This document shows, piece by piece, positions 1-9,295 of a stretch of 64,000 bases of DNA. The DNA lies in contig CANLYJ010000001.1 of NCBI GenBank assembly GCA_947495295.1, positions 744,001 to 808,000 on the forward strand. The letters run 5' to 3'. Made by a program: the position numbers and the translations under genes. The notes below the pieces were generated by a model, which was not told the DNA's origin, did not search any database, and saw only the letters and a program-made list of their open reading frames with translations. Within the stretch, counting starts at the first letter, position 1. Each line of letters begins with the position of its first letter. Origin of the DNA: an uncultured Paracoccaceae bacterium (GTDB taxonomy: Bacteria > Pseudomonadota > Alphaproteobacteria > Rhodobacterales > Rhodobacteraceae).

Positions 1-16
1 TTATCGCGGCCTTTGT

Positions 17-38
17 GCGGGCGAACTTGCGCGCCCGC
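17..38 (-). terminator. hairpin downstream of the GatZ-like gene
   Basis: Seven-base perfect arms (GCGGGCG/CGCCCGC) enclose an 8-base loop directly after the stop codon of the minus-strand gene. There is no clear T-tract, so this may be only a weak terminator or a chance GC-rich palindrome. Nothing else can be read in the first 39 bases. Confidence 0.3.
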
Positions 39-39
39 G

Positions 40-1293
40 CTACGGCGTGAAGCCTGCGGCCTGATAATAGCGGCTGATGCAGCGGGTGATGTGGTTTTGG
101 ATCAACTGATCGGGGTCGGTCGGGATGTCGCCGAATGAGAGCCCCATGAAGGCTTGAGAGATCATGGTTTCGGGGATGTCAGCCTGATGCAGGTTCCGGA
201 TCAGCGTTTTGAACGCCGCGCCGACATGTGGGTCGTTCCAGTAATACCTGATCCGGTCGCTATAGCTGTAGATGCGCTGTGTTGCGATTTCTGACTGGGT
301 GCCGTGGTAATAGTCTTGCCAGTTGCCGGGGTTTTGCGTCATCTGTTGGTCCAGCACGGCGCGGATGTTTGAAGGGTTGGCGCAGGTCTGTTGTTCAAGA
401 CCGGCGAGCGCCCAGACCGCTTCGCGAAAGCGGAAGGTCAGTTCGGGGCCGACTTTCAGGAAGAAAAAATGCTGTTTGACCAGATCGGCCAAGGCGGCGG
501 TGGATTGGTAATCGGTTGAATGTGCCTCGAACGTCAGGCCGTCATGGTTGAGGATCGCGTCACTGAGCGGCTGCGCCTTTGCAGGTATGAAGGGGTAGAT
601 GGAGCTGTGACCAAAATCGACGCCGGGTTGGGTGACGACTGACACCACGCGGCCCCACGCATCTGTCAGCCCGCGCGCGGCAAATGCATCGTGATGCGTG
701 CTGATCGTGTCGGCCAAGCGGGCAGGGGAGGTCACGTCGAGTGCTGCGGGTTCTTCGGTTTCGCCGCCGGGGATCGGTACTTCGGTCCCGATGATATAGG
801 CTAGTTTGCCGGGGTCAGGCGCGTGGGTTTCGGCCACGGCACACAGGTCGGCCGCCCGTTCAGCGATTTGCGCGAAACTGGGATTGGGTTCGCCGCCGCA
901 GGCCATGCTGGCATCAAGATGGATTTTGGTGAAACCGGCGCTGACGTAATCCTTTACCATCGCGCGCGCCTTGGTCATCGCCTGATCCAGTGGTTCGGAT
1001 TTCCATGGGTTGGGCCCAAGGTGGTCGCCGCCAAGGATCAGGTTTTCCATCGGCATTCCGGCATCTTGCGCCATGCCTTTCAACCAATCCACGAAATCAG
1101 CAGGGGTCATGCCGGTATAGCCGCCATCCTGATTAACCTGATTGCATGTCGCCTCTATCACGGCAGGGAAATTATGGGTGGATGCATAGGCCAGTACCGC
1201 GCGCAGCACTTGTTCATTTGCGGTACAAAAGCAAGGGAGGCCAATGGCATTGCCGGTGCGGTTTTGAGAGATCAGATCGTGGGCAAGGGCCAT
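40..1293 (-). CDS. GatZ/KbaZ-like D-tagatose-bisphosphate aldolase non-catalytic subunit
   Basis: This 417-residue protein matches the GatZ/KbaZ family (about 420 aa), which supports the class II tagatose-1,6-bisphosphate aldolase GatY/KbaY. Recognisable stretches are GLPCFCTANEQVL near the N-terminus, GGDHLGPNPW and GTEVPIPGG. The start at 1293 is chosen because GGAAG lies just upstream and the protein then begins MALAHDL, as in the family; an upstream ATG at 1452 would add 53 residues of unrelated sequence. It is transcribed away from the LacI-type regulator and the polyol transporter, so it is probably a cytoplasmic enzyme of the same regulon. No GatY/KbaY partner is present in the window, so the exact activity is uncertain. 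Confidence 0.8.
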   Translation of the reverse strand: MALAHDLISQNRTGNAIGLPCFCTANEQVLRAVLAYASTHNFPAVIEATCNQVNQDGGYTGMTPADFVDWLKGMAQDAGMPMENLILGGDHLGPNPWKSEPLDQAMTKARAMVKDYVSAGFTKIHLDASMACGGEPNPSFAQIAERAADLCAVAETHAPDPGKLAYIIGTEVPIPGGETEEPAALDVTSPARLADTISTHHDAFAARGLTDAWGRVVSVVTQPGVDFGHSSIYPFIPAKAQPLSDAILNHDGLTFEAHSTDYQSTAALADLVKQHFFFLKVGPELTFRFREAVWALAGLEQQTCANPSNIRAVLDQQMTQNPGNWQDYYHGTQSEIATQRIYSYSDRIRYYWNDPHVGAAFKTLIRNLHQADIPETMISQAFMGLSFGDIPTDPDQLIQNHITRCISRYYQAAGFTP

Positions 1294-1360
1294 TATGCTT
1301 CCTTCATTTGTTATTGCCTTTGGTGTTGACCGCAGCCGATTGGCTTGCCTACAGTCGATC

Positions 1361-1384
1361 AAAAAATATCGCGCGTAAAGATTT
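1361..1384. promoter_or_regulatory. possible second LacI-type operator in the divergent promoter region
   Basis: The stretch contains CGCGTAAAGATTT preceded by AAATAT. It resembles one side of the perfect palindrome at 2500-2521 (GTAAAATTT arm). It lies between the divergent GatZ-like gene and the LacI-type regulator gene, where autoregulation is expected. The match is imperfect. Confidence 0.3.
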
Positions 1385-1463
1385 GGATAGTACCCCGGTG
1401 GCGTAATTTGGTTTGCGATGGCAAGGTGGCACGGGGGCGCAGAAACGATCAAGTAGGTACCGC

Positions 1464-2495
1464 ATGGGTGAACGTAAAATCAAGAATATGGAAGAGTTTG
1501 CGGAGGTTAGCGGAATCTCGCGCCCGACCGTTTCGAAGTATTTCCATGACCCTAGCAGCGTGCGCAAATCCACCCGTGGCAAGATCGAGGCGGCGCTGGA
1601 GGAATATGATTACCGGCCGAATTTCTATGCGGTTAATCAAAACCGCAAGCTGACAAAAACCATTGGCGTTGTTGTGCCCAACCTCGCTGACCCGTTTTTC
1701 GCGGAAATTGCCCGGAATATCGAACGGCGCTGCATGGACGCAGGATATGCGCCAACCCTGTTCGGGTCACATGGTGAACCGGAACTGGAATCAGAGATTT
1801 TGGATAACCTGCGCCTGCTGAAACCGGCGGGTGTATTGATCGCCCCGCTGGGCCGGGCGACCGATAAAAAGGTGCTGGCGGCGTTCTGCCGTGATGTGCC
1901 AACTGTCCTTTTTGATAGTAATTTAGAGGGTTTGGGCGATTATTTCGTTGGGTCCGACAATTATAGCTTTGTTGCTCAGACGGTCACTTACCTATGTCGT
2001 TCTGGCCAGCCCCCATGTTTTTTTGAGATGAAGACCCCGGCCAACCCGAATGCCAACAAACGTCGTCAGGCCTATATTGATATTATGACGCAGCTGGGTC
2101 ATGAGCCGAAATTTGTGCAGATACCGGGCGAAGGCTGGGGCTTTGAAGAGATCGGGCGGCTGGGAGGCCTATGGGCCATCGAGAACCAGATTCTGACTGG
2201 TGACACGGTGTTGTGCAGTAATGATCGCCTTGCCATTGGGTTTCTGTCTGCATGCTATGAAAAGGGTTTGCGGATTGGCAGTGGTGCTGGTTGTGCGTTG
2301 CGCGTCGCGTCGCATGATGACCACCCTTATTCCCGATTTACCTGCCCATCACTGACAACAGCCGCCCATGATTATGATTCGGTTTCCAGCGAAAGTGTCG
2401 AAGCCCTGATGCGTGCGATGGATTCTGAGGTTCGCGGCGCCGGCCGGGATGAGGTTCTATACCCAGCAAAGCTTATACTGCGCGCATCTGCCTGA
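1464..2495 (+). CDS. LacI family transcriptional regulator of the polyol cluster
   Basis: The protein has 343 residues. An N-terminal LacI helix-turn-helix (about residues 9-30, EVSGISRPTVSKYF) is followed by the hinge segment and a periplasmic-binding-protein-like effector domain starting KTIGVVVPNLADPFFAEI. The ATG at 1464 follows a weak AGGT; an in-frame ATG at 1413 would add residues before the HTH without family support, and one at 1488 would leave less sequence before the HTH. It sits between the divergently transcribed GatZ-like gene and the smoE operon, with a perfect operator-like palindrome just after its stop. It is inferred to repress or control both transcripts in response to a sugar alcohol or its phosphate. 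Confidence 0.85.
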   Translation: MGERKIKNMEEFAEVSGISRPTVSKYFHDPSSVRKSTRGKIEAALEEYDYRPNFYAVNQNRKLTKTIGVVVPNLADPFFAEIARNIERRCMDAGYAPTLFGSHGEPELESEILDNLRLLKPAGVLIAPLGRATDKKVLAAFCRDVPTVLFDSNLEGLGDYFVGSDNYSFVAQTVTYLCRSGQPPCFFEMKTPANPNANKRRQAYIDIMTQLGHEPKFVQIPGEGWGFEEIGRLGGLWAIENQILTGDTVLCSNDRLAIGFLSACYEKGLRIGSGAGCALRVASHDDHPYSRFTCPSLTTAAHDYDSVSSESVEALMRAMDSEVRGAGRDEVLYPAKLILRASA

Positions 2496-2499
2496 CCTC

Positions 2500-2521
2500 A
2501 AATTTTACGCGAGTAAAATTT
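2500..2521. promoter_or_regulatory. operator-like palindrome upstream of smoE
   Basis: Perfect 9-base arms AAATTTTAC and GTAAAATTT surround the centre GCGA. The site lies immediately upstream of a TTGACT -35 element and 70 bases before smoE. It is a typical LacI-family operator geometry, and the adjacent regulator is the obvious candidate to bind it (inference). Confidence 0.65.
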
Positions 2522-2525
2522 TTTA

Positions 2526-2554
2526 TTGACTTTACGTCAGATCAGCCGCAATCT
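2526..2554 (+). promoter_or_regulatory. putative smoE promoter
   Basis: TTGACT at 2526-2531 is followed after 17 bases by CAATCT at 2549-2554. The -35 is good and the -10 weak. The LacI-type palindrome abuts its upstream edge. Confidence 0.4.
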
Positions 2555-2592
2555 CGTTCCCAAGTAATCCAAGCATACTGGGAGGAGACTGG

Positions 2593-3912
2593 ATGAAACT
2601 TCGTAACGCACTTTTTGCGGCATCTGCATTAGTGTCTGTCACGGCCACGGCGGCCCTGGCGGATGGTCATGCAACCACGCTGACAATCGCCACAGTGAAC
2701 AATGGCGATATGATCCGCATGCAGGGTCTGACAGATGACTTTACCGAAAAGACCGGTCACACGGTCGAATGGGTCACGCTGGAAGAAAACGTATTGCGCC
2801 AGCGCGTCACCACCGACATCACCACCAATGGTGGTGCTTTCGACATCATGACAATCGGCATGTATGAAACACCCATCTGGGGCGCCAATGACTGGCTTGT
2901 CCCACTGGATGATCTTTCCGACGACTATAATGTCGATGATATTCTGCCAGCGATGCGGGCCGGGTTGAGCTATGAAGGTACGCTTTATGCGGCCCCATTC
3001 TATGGCGAAAGCTCTATGATTATGTATCGCACTGACCTGATGGAAGCTGCCGGGATGGAAATGCCCGATGCGCCAACGTGGCAGTTCATCCGCGAGGCTG
3101 CGGCGGCCATGACCGACCGCGACAATGAGATCAACGGCATCTGCCTGCGCGGCAAAGCTGGTTGGGGTGAGGGCGGTGCCTTTATCACAGTGACGGCAAA
3201 CTCTTTCGGTGCGCGCTGGTTTGACGAAGACTGGAATGCCCAGTTTGATCAGCCACAATGGGCTGAAGCGTTGAATTTCTATGTTGGCATGATGGAAGAA
3301 TCCGGTCCTCCGGGCTATGCGACAAACGGGTTTAATGAAAACCTGTCGCTGTTCCAGCAGGGTAAGTGCGGCATGTGGATCGATGCGACTGTTGCGGCAT
3401 CTTTCGTGACCAACCCGGACGATTCAACCGTTGCTGACAGCGTGGGCTTTGCCCTTGCGCCAAACAGCGAAGGTATCGAGAAGAAGTCGAACTGGCTTTG
3501 GGCCTGGGCGCTGGCGATCCCTGCGGGTACGCAGAAAGCTGACGCTGCCAAAGAGTTCATCGAATGGGCAACCTCGACCGACTACATTGAGCTGGTTGCT
3601 GAAAACGAAGGTTGGGCCAATGTTCCACCGGGTGCGCGCATCTCGCTTTATGAGAACGCAAACTACAAGGACATTCCTTTCGCCCAGAAGACCCTGGATT
3701 CGATCCTGGCGGCTGATCCGACCGATCCGACCGTTGACCCAGTGCCTTACGTTGGTATCCAGTTTGTCGCGATCCCGGAATTTGCTGGCATTGCAACCGA
3801 GGTGAGCCAGGAGTTCTCGGCCGCTTACGCAGGTCAGCAGACGGTGGAAGAAGCGCTTGAAAAGGCGCAGGCTATCACCAATGAAGCCATGGAGGCTGCA
3901 GGCTACCGTTAA
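2593..3912 (+). CDS. smoE: sorbitol/mannitol ABC transporter substrate-binding protein
   Basis: This 439-residue periplasmic protein has a clear Sec signal peptide (MKLRNALFAASALVSVTATA, cleavage near ALADG). It is a family 1 extracellular solute-binding protein of the SmoE type; stretches such as GTLYAAPFYGESSMIMYRTDLM and GKCGMWIDATVAASF are typical of polyol binders. A strong GGGAGGAG ribosome site precedes the ATG. It is the first gene of an operon with two permeases, an ATPase and mannitol dehydrogenase, in the same order as the Rhodobacter sphaeroides smo/mtl genes. The substrate is therefore likely a hexitol (sorbitol, mannitol); exact specificity is inferred. Confidence 0.88.
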   Translation: MKLRNALFAASALVSVTATAALADGHATTLTIATVNNGDMIRMQGLTDDFTEKTGHTVEWVTLEENVLRQRVTTDITTNGGAFDIMTIGMYETPIWGANDWLVPLDDLSDDYNVDDILPAMRAGLSYEGTLYAAPFYGESSMIMYRTDLMEAAGMEMPDAPTWQFIREAAAAMTDRDNEINGICLRGKAGWGEGGAFITVTANSFGARWFDEDWNAQFDQPQWAEALNFYVGMMEESGPPGYATNGFNENLSLFQQGKCGMWIDATVAASFVTNPDDSTVADSVGFALAPNSEGIEKKSNWLWAWALAIPAGTQKADAAKEFIEWATSTDYIELVAENEGWANVPPGARISLYENANYKDIPFAQKTLDSILAADPTDPTVDPVPYVGIQFVAIPEFAGIATEVSQEFSAAYAGQQTVEEALEKAQAITNEAMEAAGYR

Positions 3913-3926
3913 GCCCGCAAGCCCTG

Positions 3927-3953
3927 CCAGAGGGCGGCATGCTCGCCCTCTGG
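3927..3953 (+). terminator. intercistronic stem-loop between smoE and smoF
   Basis: Ten-base perfect arms (CCAGAGGGCG/CGCCCTCTGG) enclose a 7-base loop 15 bases after the smoE stop. There is no long T-tract, so partial termination or 3'-end protection of the binding-protein message is more likely than full termination. This is a common way to make more binding protein than permease. Confidence 0.6.
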
Positions 3954-4026
3954 TTCTTGAAAATCTTTCCATTCGCATGTTTGAATCCCGGTGGTCCTGC
4001 GTGGCCGCCAACAGAGGAGATGTGTC

Positions 4027-4893
4027 ATGGCGACCCAACATTCCCGATCTGCCGCCCGACTGATGATGGCCCCGGCCGTGATCCTGCTTCTGGGCTGGAT
4101 GCTGGTCCCTTTGATTATGACCTTGTGGTTTTCGTTCCGGAAATATCTGCCGCTGCGTGGCGGTGACCAAGGTTGGGTCGGGCTTGAGAACTATGCCAGG
4201 TTCATCAGTTCCAGTTCGTTTTGGCCCGCCGTGCAAACTACCCTGATTATTGTTGGTGGCGTTCTGATCATCACTGTCGCGTTTGGGATTGTTCTGGCCT
4301 TGTTGCTGGATCAGCCGATGTGGGGGCAGGGGGTTGTTCGTATCCTTGTGATTGCCCCGTTCTTTGTGATGCCGACCGTGTCCGCGCTGGTCTGGAAGAA
4401 CATGTTCATGGACCCGGTGAATGGGATCCTTGCCCATCTTTGGAAATTCTTTGGCGCAGAGCCGGTGCAATGGCTTAGTCAGGAATCCTTGCAATCAATT
4501 GTCATGATTGTCAGTTGGCAATGGCTGCCCTTTGCAACATTGATCCTGTTGACCGCCGTTCAATCGCTGGACAGTGAACAGCTGGAAGCCGCCGAGATGG
4601 ATGGCGCCCCGTTCCTCAAGCGGTTCTGGTTTATCATCCTGCCGCATCTGAGCCGGGCCATCACGATTGTGATCCTGATCCAGACGATTTTCCTGCTGTC
4701 CATTTTCGCCGAGATTTTCGTCACAACCGGTGGTGCCTTTGGAACCCGCACACTGACCTATCTGATCTTCCAGCGGGTGTTGGAAAGCCAGAATGTCGGC
4801 CTGGGGTCTGCGGGCGGTGTCTATGCCATCATCCTTGCCAATATCGTTGCGCTGTTTCTGATGCGCATCGTTGGCAAGAACCTGGATACATAA
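4027..4893 (+). CDS. smoF: sorbitol/mannitol ABC transporter permease
   Basis: This 288-residue inner-membrane permease is of the MalF-like type. A first hydrophobic segment (about residues 16-36) is followed by further membrane spans and the EAA loop LEAAEMDGAPFLKRFWFIIL with the conserved Gly and the LP that follows. The ATG at 4027 is preceded by AGAGGAGA; the longer in-frame start at 3991 lacks a good ribosome site. It pairs with the next gene to form the membrane channel of the polyol importer. Confidence 0.88.
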   Translation: MATQHSRSAARLMMAPAVILLLGWMLVPLIMTLWFSFRKYLPLRGGDQGWVGLENYARFISSSSFWPAVQTTLIIVGGVLIITVAFGIVLALLLDQPMWGQGVVRILVIAPFFVMPTVSALVWKNMFMDPVNGILAHLWKFFGAEPVQWLSQESLQSIVMIVSWQWLPFATLILLTAVQSLDSEQLEAAEMDGAPFLKRFWFIILPHLSRAITIVILIQTIFLLSIFAEIFVTTGGAFGTRTLTYLIFQRVLESQNVGLGSAGGVYAIILANIVALFLMRIVGKNLDT

Positions 4894-4905
4894 GGGAGGC
4901 TGACC

Positions 4906-5736
4906 ATGGCACGTGCTGTTACAACACAACGCAAGGCGCTGAATACTGCGATCGCCTGGGCGATTGGTTTGCTGATCTTTTTCCCGATCCTGTGGACCAT
5001 TCTGACCAGCTTCAAGACCGAAGCGCAGGCCATCGCCGATCCGCCCGTCTTTCTATTCTTTGACTGGACGCTGGAAAACTATGCCGTCGTGCAGGAACGA
5101 TCCAACTATATGCGGTTCCTGTGGAATTCGGTCTTTATCGCCGGTGGCTCCACCATTCTGGGCATTATCATTGCGGTCCCTGCCGCCTGGTCGATGGCTT
5201 TTGTCCCGTCCAAGCGCACCAAGGATATCCTGCTTTGGATGCTGTCCACCAAGATGCTGCCAGCGGTGGGTGTTTTGTACCCGATCTATCTGATCTTCAT
5301 CAAACTGGGTATTTTGGATAGCCGCCTTGGCCTGACTGTGGTGCTGATGCTGATCAACCTGCCGATCATCGTGTGGATGTTGTATACATATTTCAAGGAA
5401 ATCCCCGGTGAGATCCTTGAGGCGGCCCGGATGGATGGTGCGTCATTGCGCAATGAGATCCTGTACGTTCTGACCCCCATGGCCATTCCCGGCATCGCAT
5501 CCACGCTGCTGTTGAATTTCATCCTGGCCTGGAACGAGGCGTTCTGGACCCTGAACCTGACAGCGGCCCAAGCCGCCCCGCTGACCGCCTTTATCGCCAG
5601 CTATTCCAGCCCTGAAGGTTTGTTCTTTGCCAAGCTCAGCGCGGCCTCGACCATGGCGATTGCACCAATTCTGATCCTTGGCTGGTTCAGCCAGAAACAA
5701 CTTGTCCGGGGCTTGACCTTCGGCGCAGTGAAGTAA
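4906..5736 (+). CDS. smoG: sorbitol/mannitol ABC transporter permease (second subunit)
   Basis: This 276-residue MalG-like permease starts 13 bases after the previous stop, behind AAGGGAGG. It shows an N-terminal membrane segment, a SFKTEAQAI motif after it, and the EAA loop [20 protein letters not shown]. It is the second membrane subunit of the SmoEFGK importer. Confidence 0.88.
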   Translation: MARAVTTQRKALNTAIAWAIGLLIFFPILWTILTSFKTEAQAIADPPVFLFFDWTLENYAVVQERSNYMRFLWNSVFIAGGSTILGIIIAVPAAWSMAFVPSKRTKDILLWMLSTKMLPAVGVLYPIYLIFIKLGILDSRLGLTVVLMLINLPIIVWMLYTYFKEIPGEILEAARMDGASLRNEILYVLTPMAIPGIASTLLLNFILAWNEAFWTLNLTAAQAAPLTAFIASYSSPEGLFFAKLSAASTMAIAPILILGWFSQKQLVRGLTFGAVK

Positions 5737-5747
5737 GGAAAACGCAC

Positions 5748-6752
5748 ATGGGACGTATCCAACTGAATCAAGTTCAAAAGAAGTTCGGTGATGTGGAGGT
5801 TATTCCGCCGCTGGACCTTGAGATCAACGATGGTGAGTTTGTGGTTTTTGTCGGCCCCTCGGGCTGCGGTAAATCAACGCTGCTGCGCCTGATCGCCGGG
5901 CTGGAGGACACAACCGCCGGTCATATCGAGATCGACGGCGATGATGCCACGATGCTGCCGCCTGCCAAGCGCGGCCTGGCGATGGTGTTTCAAAGCTATG
6001 CGCTTTATCCGCATATGTCGGTGCGCAAGAATATCGCCTTTCCGATGCGCATGGCCAAAATCCCGCAGGACGAACAGGACCGTCGCATCAGTTCGGCTGC
6101 AAAGGCGTTGAACCTGACCGACTATCTGGATCGCCGTCCGGGTCAGTTGTCGGGTGGTCAGCGCCAGCGTGTCGCCATTGGCCGTGCCATTGTACGCGAA
6201 CCTGCGGCCTTTTTGTTTGATGAACCGCTGTCAAACCTTGATGCGGCCTTGCGCGTGGGCATGCGCATGGAAATCTCTGAACTGCATAAGAAACTGGCGA
6301 CGACCATGGTCTATGTCACCCATGATCAGGTTGAGGCGATGACCATGGCCGACAAGATTGTCGTCCTGCATGCTGGTGTGATTGAACAGGTTGGCAGCCC
6401 GCTTGAGCTTTACCGTAATCCCCGCAACCTGTTTGTGGCGGGCTTTATCGGGTCGCCAAAGATGAATTTTGTCGAAGGGTCTGAGGCTGCCAAGCACAAT
6501 GCCCAGACGATTGGCATTCGTCCCGAACATATCGATGTGTCCACCACCGAAGGCGCGTGGCAAGGCACCGTTGGCGTGGCTGAACACTTGGGGTCGGATA
6601 CGTTTATTCATATTCACGGCATTCCGGGCTGTGATCCGATGACTGTCCGCGCCAGTGGCGATGTGATGGTCAACCATGGCGACACGGTTTATCTGACCCC
6701 GCATGAAGAGCATATCCACAAATTTGATGCGCAGGGACTTCGGATTGGATGA
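5748..6752 (+). CDS. smoK: sorbitol/mannitol ABC transporter ATP-binding protein
   Basis: This 334-residue MalK-type ATPase has Walker [10 protein letters not shown] (about residues 37-45), signature LSGGQRQR, Walker [12 protein letters not shown] and switch histidine in [18 protein letters not shown]-terminal regulatory (TOBE-type) domain contains the sequence [11 protein letters not shown]. It completes the transporter operon and drives polyol import from the cytoplasmic side. The tail is slightly shorter than the 360-370 residues usual for MalK. Confidence 0.9.
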   Translation: MGRIQLNQVQKKFGDVEVIPPLDLEINDGEFVVFVGPSGCGKSTLLRLIAGLEDTTAGHIEIDGDDATMLPPAKRGLAMVFQSYALYPHMSVRKNIAFPMRMAKIPQDEQDRRISSAAKALNLTDYLDRRPGQLSGGQRQRVAIGRAIVREPAAFLFDEPLSNLDAALRVGMRMEISELHKKLATTMVYVTHDQVEAMTMADKIVVLHAGVIEQVGSPLELYRNPRNLFVAGFIGSPKMNFVEGSEAAKHNAQTIGIRPEHIDVSTTEGAWQGTVGVAEHLGSDTFIHIHGIPGCDPMTVRASGDVMVNHGDTVYLTPHEEHIHKFDAQGLRIG

Positions 6753-6768
6753 TTTCGGTGGTGAGGGA

Positions 6769-8271
6769 ATGCGTTATGATGACCCGTCAGTTGGACGCGT
6801 TGATGTGAGGCTTTCAGACCCGACATTGCAGGATCTGCCGTCGGCAGTGCAGCGACCAAATTATGACCGGTCGGCACTGACACCTGGGATCGTGCATATC
6901 GGGCTGGGGAATTTTCATCGCGCCCATCAGGCCTGGTATCTGCATCGCTTGATGCAGCAAGGCCAGGCGCTGGACTGGGCCATCATCGGCGCGGGCGTTC
7001 GCCCCAATGATGAACAGCAGCGTGAAAGGCTGGCCGCACAGGATTACCTGACGACCCTGATAGAACTTGATCCTGCCGGTCGCGCGGCAGAGGTGATTGG
7101 GCCTATGATCGGGTTTGTCCCGGTGCAGGAGGGCAACGCCCCCCTGATCGCCCAAATGGCTGACCCCGCCATCCGCATTGTAGCCCTGACGGTTACCGAA
7201 GGCGGCTATTACATCGACCCGGTGACCAAAGGGTTTGATGCCGCCCATCCTGATATCGTTCATGATGCGGCCAATCCGGATGTTCCGCGCACCGCCTTTG
7301 GCGCGATGATTGCGGCGTTGAGACAGCGCCGTAACGCCGGTGCTGGCCCTTTTACCGGCCAAAGCTGTGACAACTTGCAGGGCAATGGGGCGATCCTGCG
7401 ACAGACCGTCGTATCGCTTGCCCGTTTGTCCGATCCTGATCTGGCAGACTGGATTGATTATAACTGCAGTTTTCCCAATGCCATGGTCGATTGCATCGTG
7501 CCTGCCACTGGCGCCAAGGAACTGGCGCTTGCCCATCAGATGGGCATCGCCGATGCCGCCCCTGTCACCCATGAGAACTTTCGCCAATGGGTGATCGAGG
7601 ATGATTTCTGCGCCGGTCGTCCCGATTGGGACAAGGTTGGTGCCACCTTTACCCCCGATGTCCATGCCTATGAGGCAATGAAAATCCGCATGCTGAATGG
7701 CGGTCACCAGCTGATCGCGGATGCGGGTGATATACTGGGTGTGGATACGATTGCTGATTGCATGGCCCATCCATTGATTGGCCCGTTTTTTCGCCGCGTG
7801 GCAGAGGTTGAAATTGCCCCCCATGTCGCCCCGGTGCCCGGGATGACACCACGGGCCTATGTTGATCTGGTCGAGCGCAGATTTGCCAACCCCGAGATTG
7901 TCGACACCGTCCGCCGGGTGGCATTTGACGGGTCGTCACGGCATCCGGGCTTTATCCTGCCGGTTTTGCGCGCGGCTTTGGCGGGCGGGATGCCGATTGA
8001 TGGGCTGGCCCTGTCACAGGCCCTGTGGGCGCGGATGTGCGAAGGCACCCGCGAGGATGGATCAACCATCGCCCCCAACGACCCGATCTGGGCTGATCTG
8101 ACGGCGGCGGCCAACGCTGCGCGGACGGATCCGGTCGCATGGCTGGATCAGCGCATGTTTTATGGTGATTTGGCTGATGATGCGCGGTTCCGTGAAAGTT
8201 TTGTCCGTTGGATGGGCGTAATCCAGCAGGCTGGAACCGAGGCCGCGCTGCGCGCCTATTTGGCAGCTTAG
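6769..8271 (+). CDS. mtlK: mannitol 2-dehydrogenase
   Basis: This 500-residue polyol-specific long-chain dehydrogenase would oxidise D-mannitol (and probably arabitol or sorbitol) to the ketose with NAD. It shows the N-terminal motif TPGIVHIGLGNFHRAHQAWYL and the catalytic-domain stretch AMKIRMLNGGHQLIA containing the Lys and His of the family. The start is uncertain: ATG 6769 has GAGGG only two bases upstream, and the GTG at 6805 gives VRLSDPTL, closer to the family N-terminus and to the usual length of about 480-490 residues. It lies 16 bases after smoK, so it is the last gene of the operon. Confidence 0.87.
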   Translation: MRYDDPSVGRVDVRLSDPTLQDLPSAVQRPNYDRSALTPGIVHIGLGNFHRAHQAWYLHRLMQQGQALDWAIIGAGVRPNDEQQRERLAAQDYLTTLIELDPAGRAAEVIGPMIGFVPVQEGNAPLIAQMADPAIRIVALTVTEGGYYIDPVTKGFDAAHPDIVHDAANPDVPRTAFGAMIAALRQRRNAGAGPFTGQSCDNLQGNGAILRQTVVSLARLSDPDLADWIDYNCSFPNAMVDCIVPATGAKELALAHQMGIADAAPVTHENFRQWVIEDDFCAGRPDWDKVGATFTPDVHAYEAMKIRMLNGGHQLIADAGDILGVDTIADCMAHPLIGPFFRRVAEVEIAPHVAPVPGMTPRAYVDLVERRFANPEIVDTVRRVAFDGSSRHPGFILPVLRAALAGGMPIDGLALSQALWARMCEGTREDGSTIAPNDPIWADLTAAANAARTDPVAWLDQRMFYGDLADDARFRESFVRWMGVIQQAGTEAALRAYLAA

Positions 8272-8348
8272 CCCGCCCTACATTGTGTGCATGGGCTGGT
8301 TCTGTTAGCGATCCTGTCATACGGAACGGCGCAATCAACGAGGCAGAT

Positions 8349-8660
8349 ATGGCAGTCACCAAGGTCGCCACCTGTTGTTATTGCGGCATGAAGGCTGCGT
8401 TGGTGTTGCGTGGCAAGACCCGTCATGAGTTGAGTTGTAGCCAATGCGGTGCGCCGTTGCGCGCGTTGAAGATGTTACCGATTGCGCCCGGCGGGGTGAC
8501 TGCGCCTGCGGCGACACCCACCCGCCCGGACCATCGGCCAGCGCCCAAAAAGGGCCGTTCCGCAAAGCCAAAGAAGTACCGAAAGCAAAAGAAAACCAAA
8601 GGTTTATTTCGCAAAGTTCTGGAAGAGGTCTGGGACGAGCTGGAAGATATCTTTGATTAA
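8349..8660 (+). CDS. small zinc-ribbon protein of unknown function
   Basis: This 103-residue protein begins MAVTKVATCCYCG after GAGGCAGA. Two Cys pairs (CCYCG near residue 9 and CSQCG near residue 30) form a likely zinc ribbon. They are followed by a Pro/Lys-rich basic linker (residues about 50-85) and an acidic tail LEEVWDELEDIFD. The layout suggests a small nucleic-acid- or protein-binding factor, but no function can be assigned. Transcription is probably independent of mtlK. Confidence 0.7.
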   Translation: MAVTKVATCCYCGMKAALVLRGKTRHELSCSQCGAPLRALKMLPIAPGGVTAPAATPTRPDHRPAPKKGRSAKPKKYRKQKKTKGLFRKVLEEVWDELEDIFD

Positions 8661-8773
8661 CATGTTTGGTCACCTTTGCTCACGCCTTGGCGAGGTGGGG
8701 TTTGCGTTGCGTGCTTTGTCCCGCATCTAGGATGGACAAGAGCCCTATCTGATCATTCGGAGCCATCTTTGGC

Positions 8774-9223
8774 ATGCTGACCCGCCGCGCCGCCATTTGT
8801 TCGATTTTTGCCGCCTCTTTGCTGGCCAATGCCGCATTGGCTGGGATGCGTCGTGTTTACGCAGTGGATGGTTGGGCCATTGAGGGGATCGATCCGGTGG
8901 CCTATTTCCGTGATCATGCGGCGGTTCCGGGATTGCGTACACAAGCCGTCGGGTGGCGCGGTGCGCATTGGTGTTTTAAGTCGGCCGCCAATCGTGAGGC
9001 GTTTGAGCGTGATCCGCATGCATTTGCCCCACGCTATGGCGGTTATTGCGCGCTGGCGCTGGTGCAGGGTGTGTTGACCCCGTCCGACCCGCAGGCCTGG
9101 ACCATTGAAGGTGGTGCATTGTTCCTGAATTCTTCGATTGCTGACCGGGCGGCGTGGCTGTCAGATCCGGCAAGGCATATCGCGCAGGCTGATGCGCATT
9201 GGGCCCGAATGATGAATGCCTGA
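8774..9223 (+). CDS. YHS domain-containing exported protein
   Basis: This 149-residue protein starts with a twin-Arg-like signal sequence (MLTRRAAICSIFAASLLANAA). A YHS-type domain follows: VDGWAIEGIDPVAYFRD, then the aromatic/Cys stretch HWCFKSAANREAFERDPHAFAPRYGGYCA. YHS domains are linked to metal binding; two Cys (in HWCF and GGYCA) could serve here. It is periplasmic by prediction, and no operon partner is evident. Confidence 0.78.
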   Translation: MLTRRAAICSIFAASLLANAALAGMRRVYAVDGWAIEGIDPVAYFRDHAAVPGLRTQAVGWRGAHWCFKSAANREAFERDPHAFAPRYGGYCALALVQGVLTPSDPQAWTIEGGALFLNSSIADRAAWLSDPARHIAQADAHWARMMNA

Positions 9224-9260
9224 TCTCACAGCGTATTCACAATTCCATGACCGTGCCTTT

Positions 9261-9289
9261 TTGAGCCATCCGCCGTTACCTAGTTAATA
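9261..9289 (+). promoter_or_regulatory. putative promoter of a short transcript
   Basis: TTGAGC (9261-9266) is separated by exactly 17 bases from TTAATA (9284-9289). It lies in intergenic DNA about 90 bases before a strong terminator, with no coding sequence between. Confidence 0.45.
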
Positions 9290-9295
9290 AAGCAG

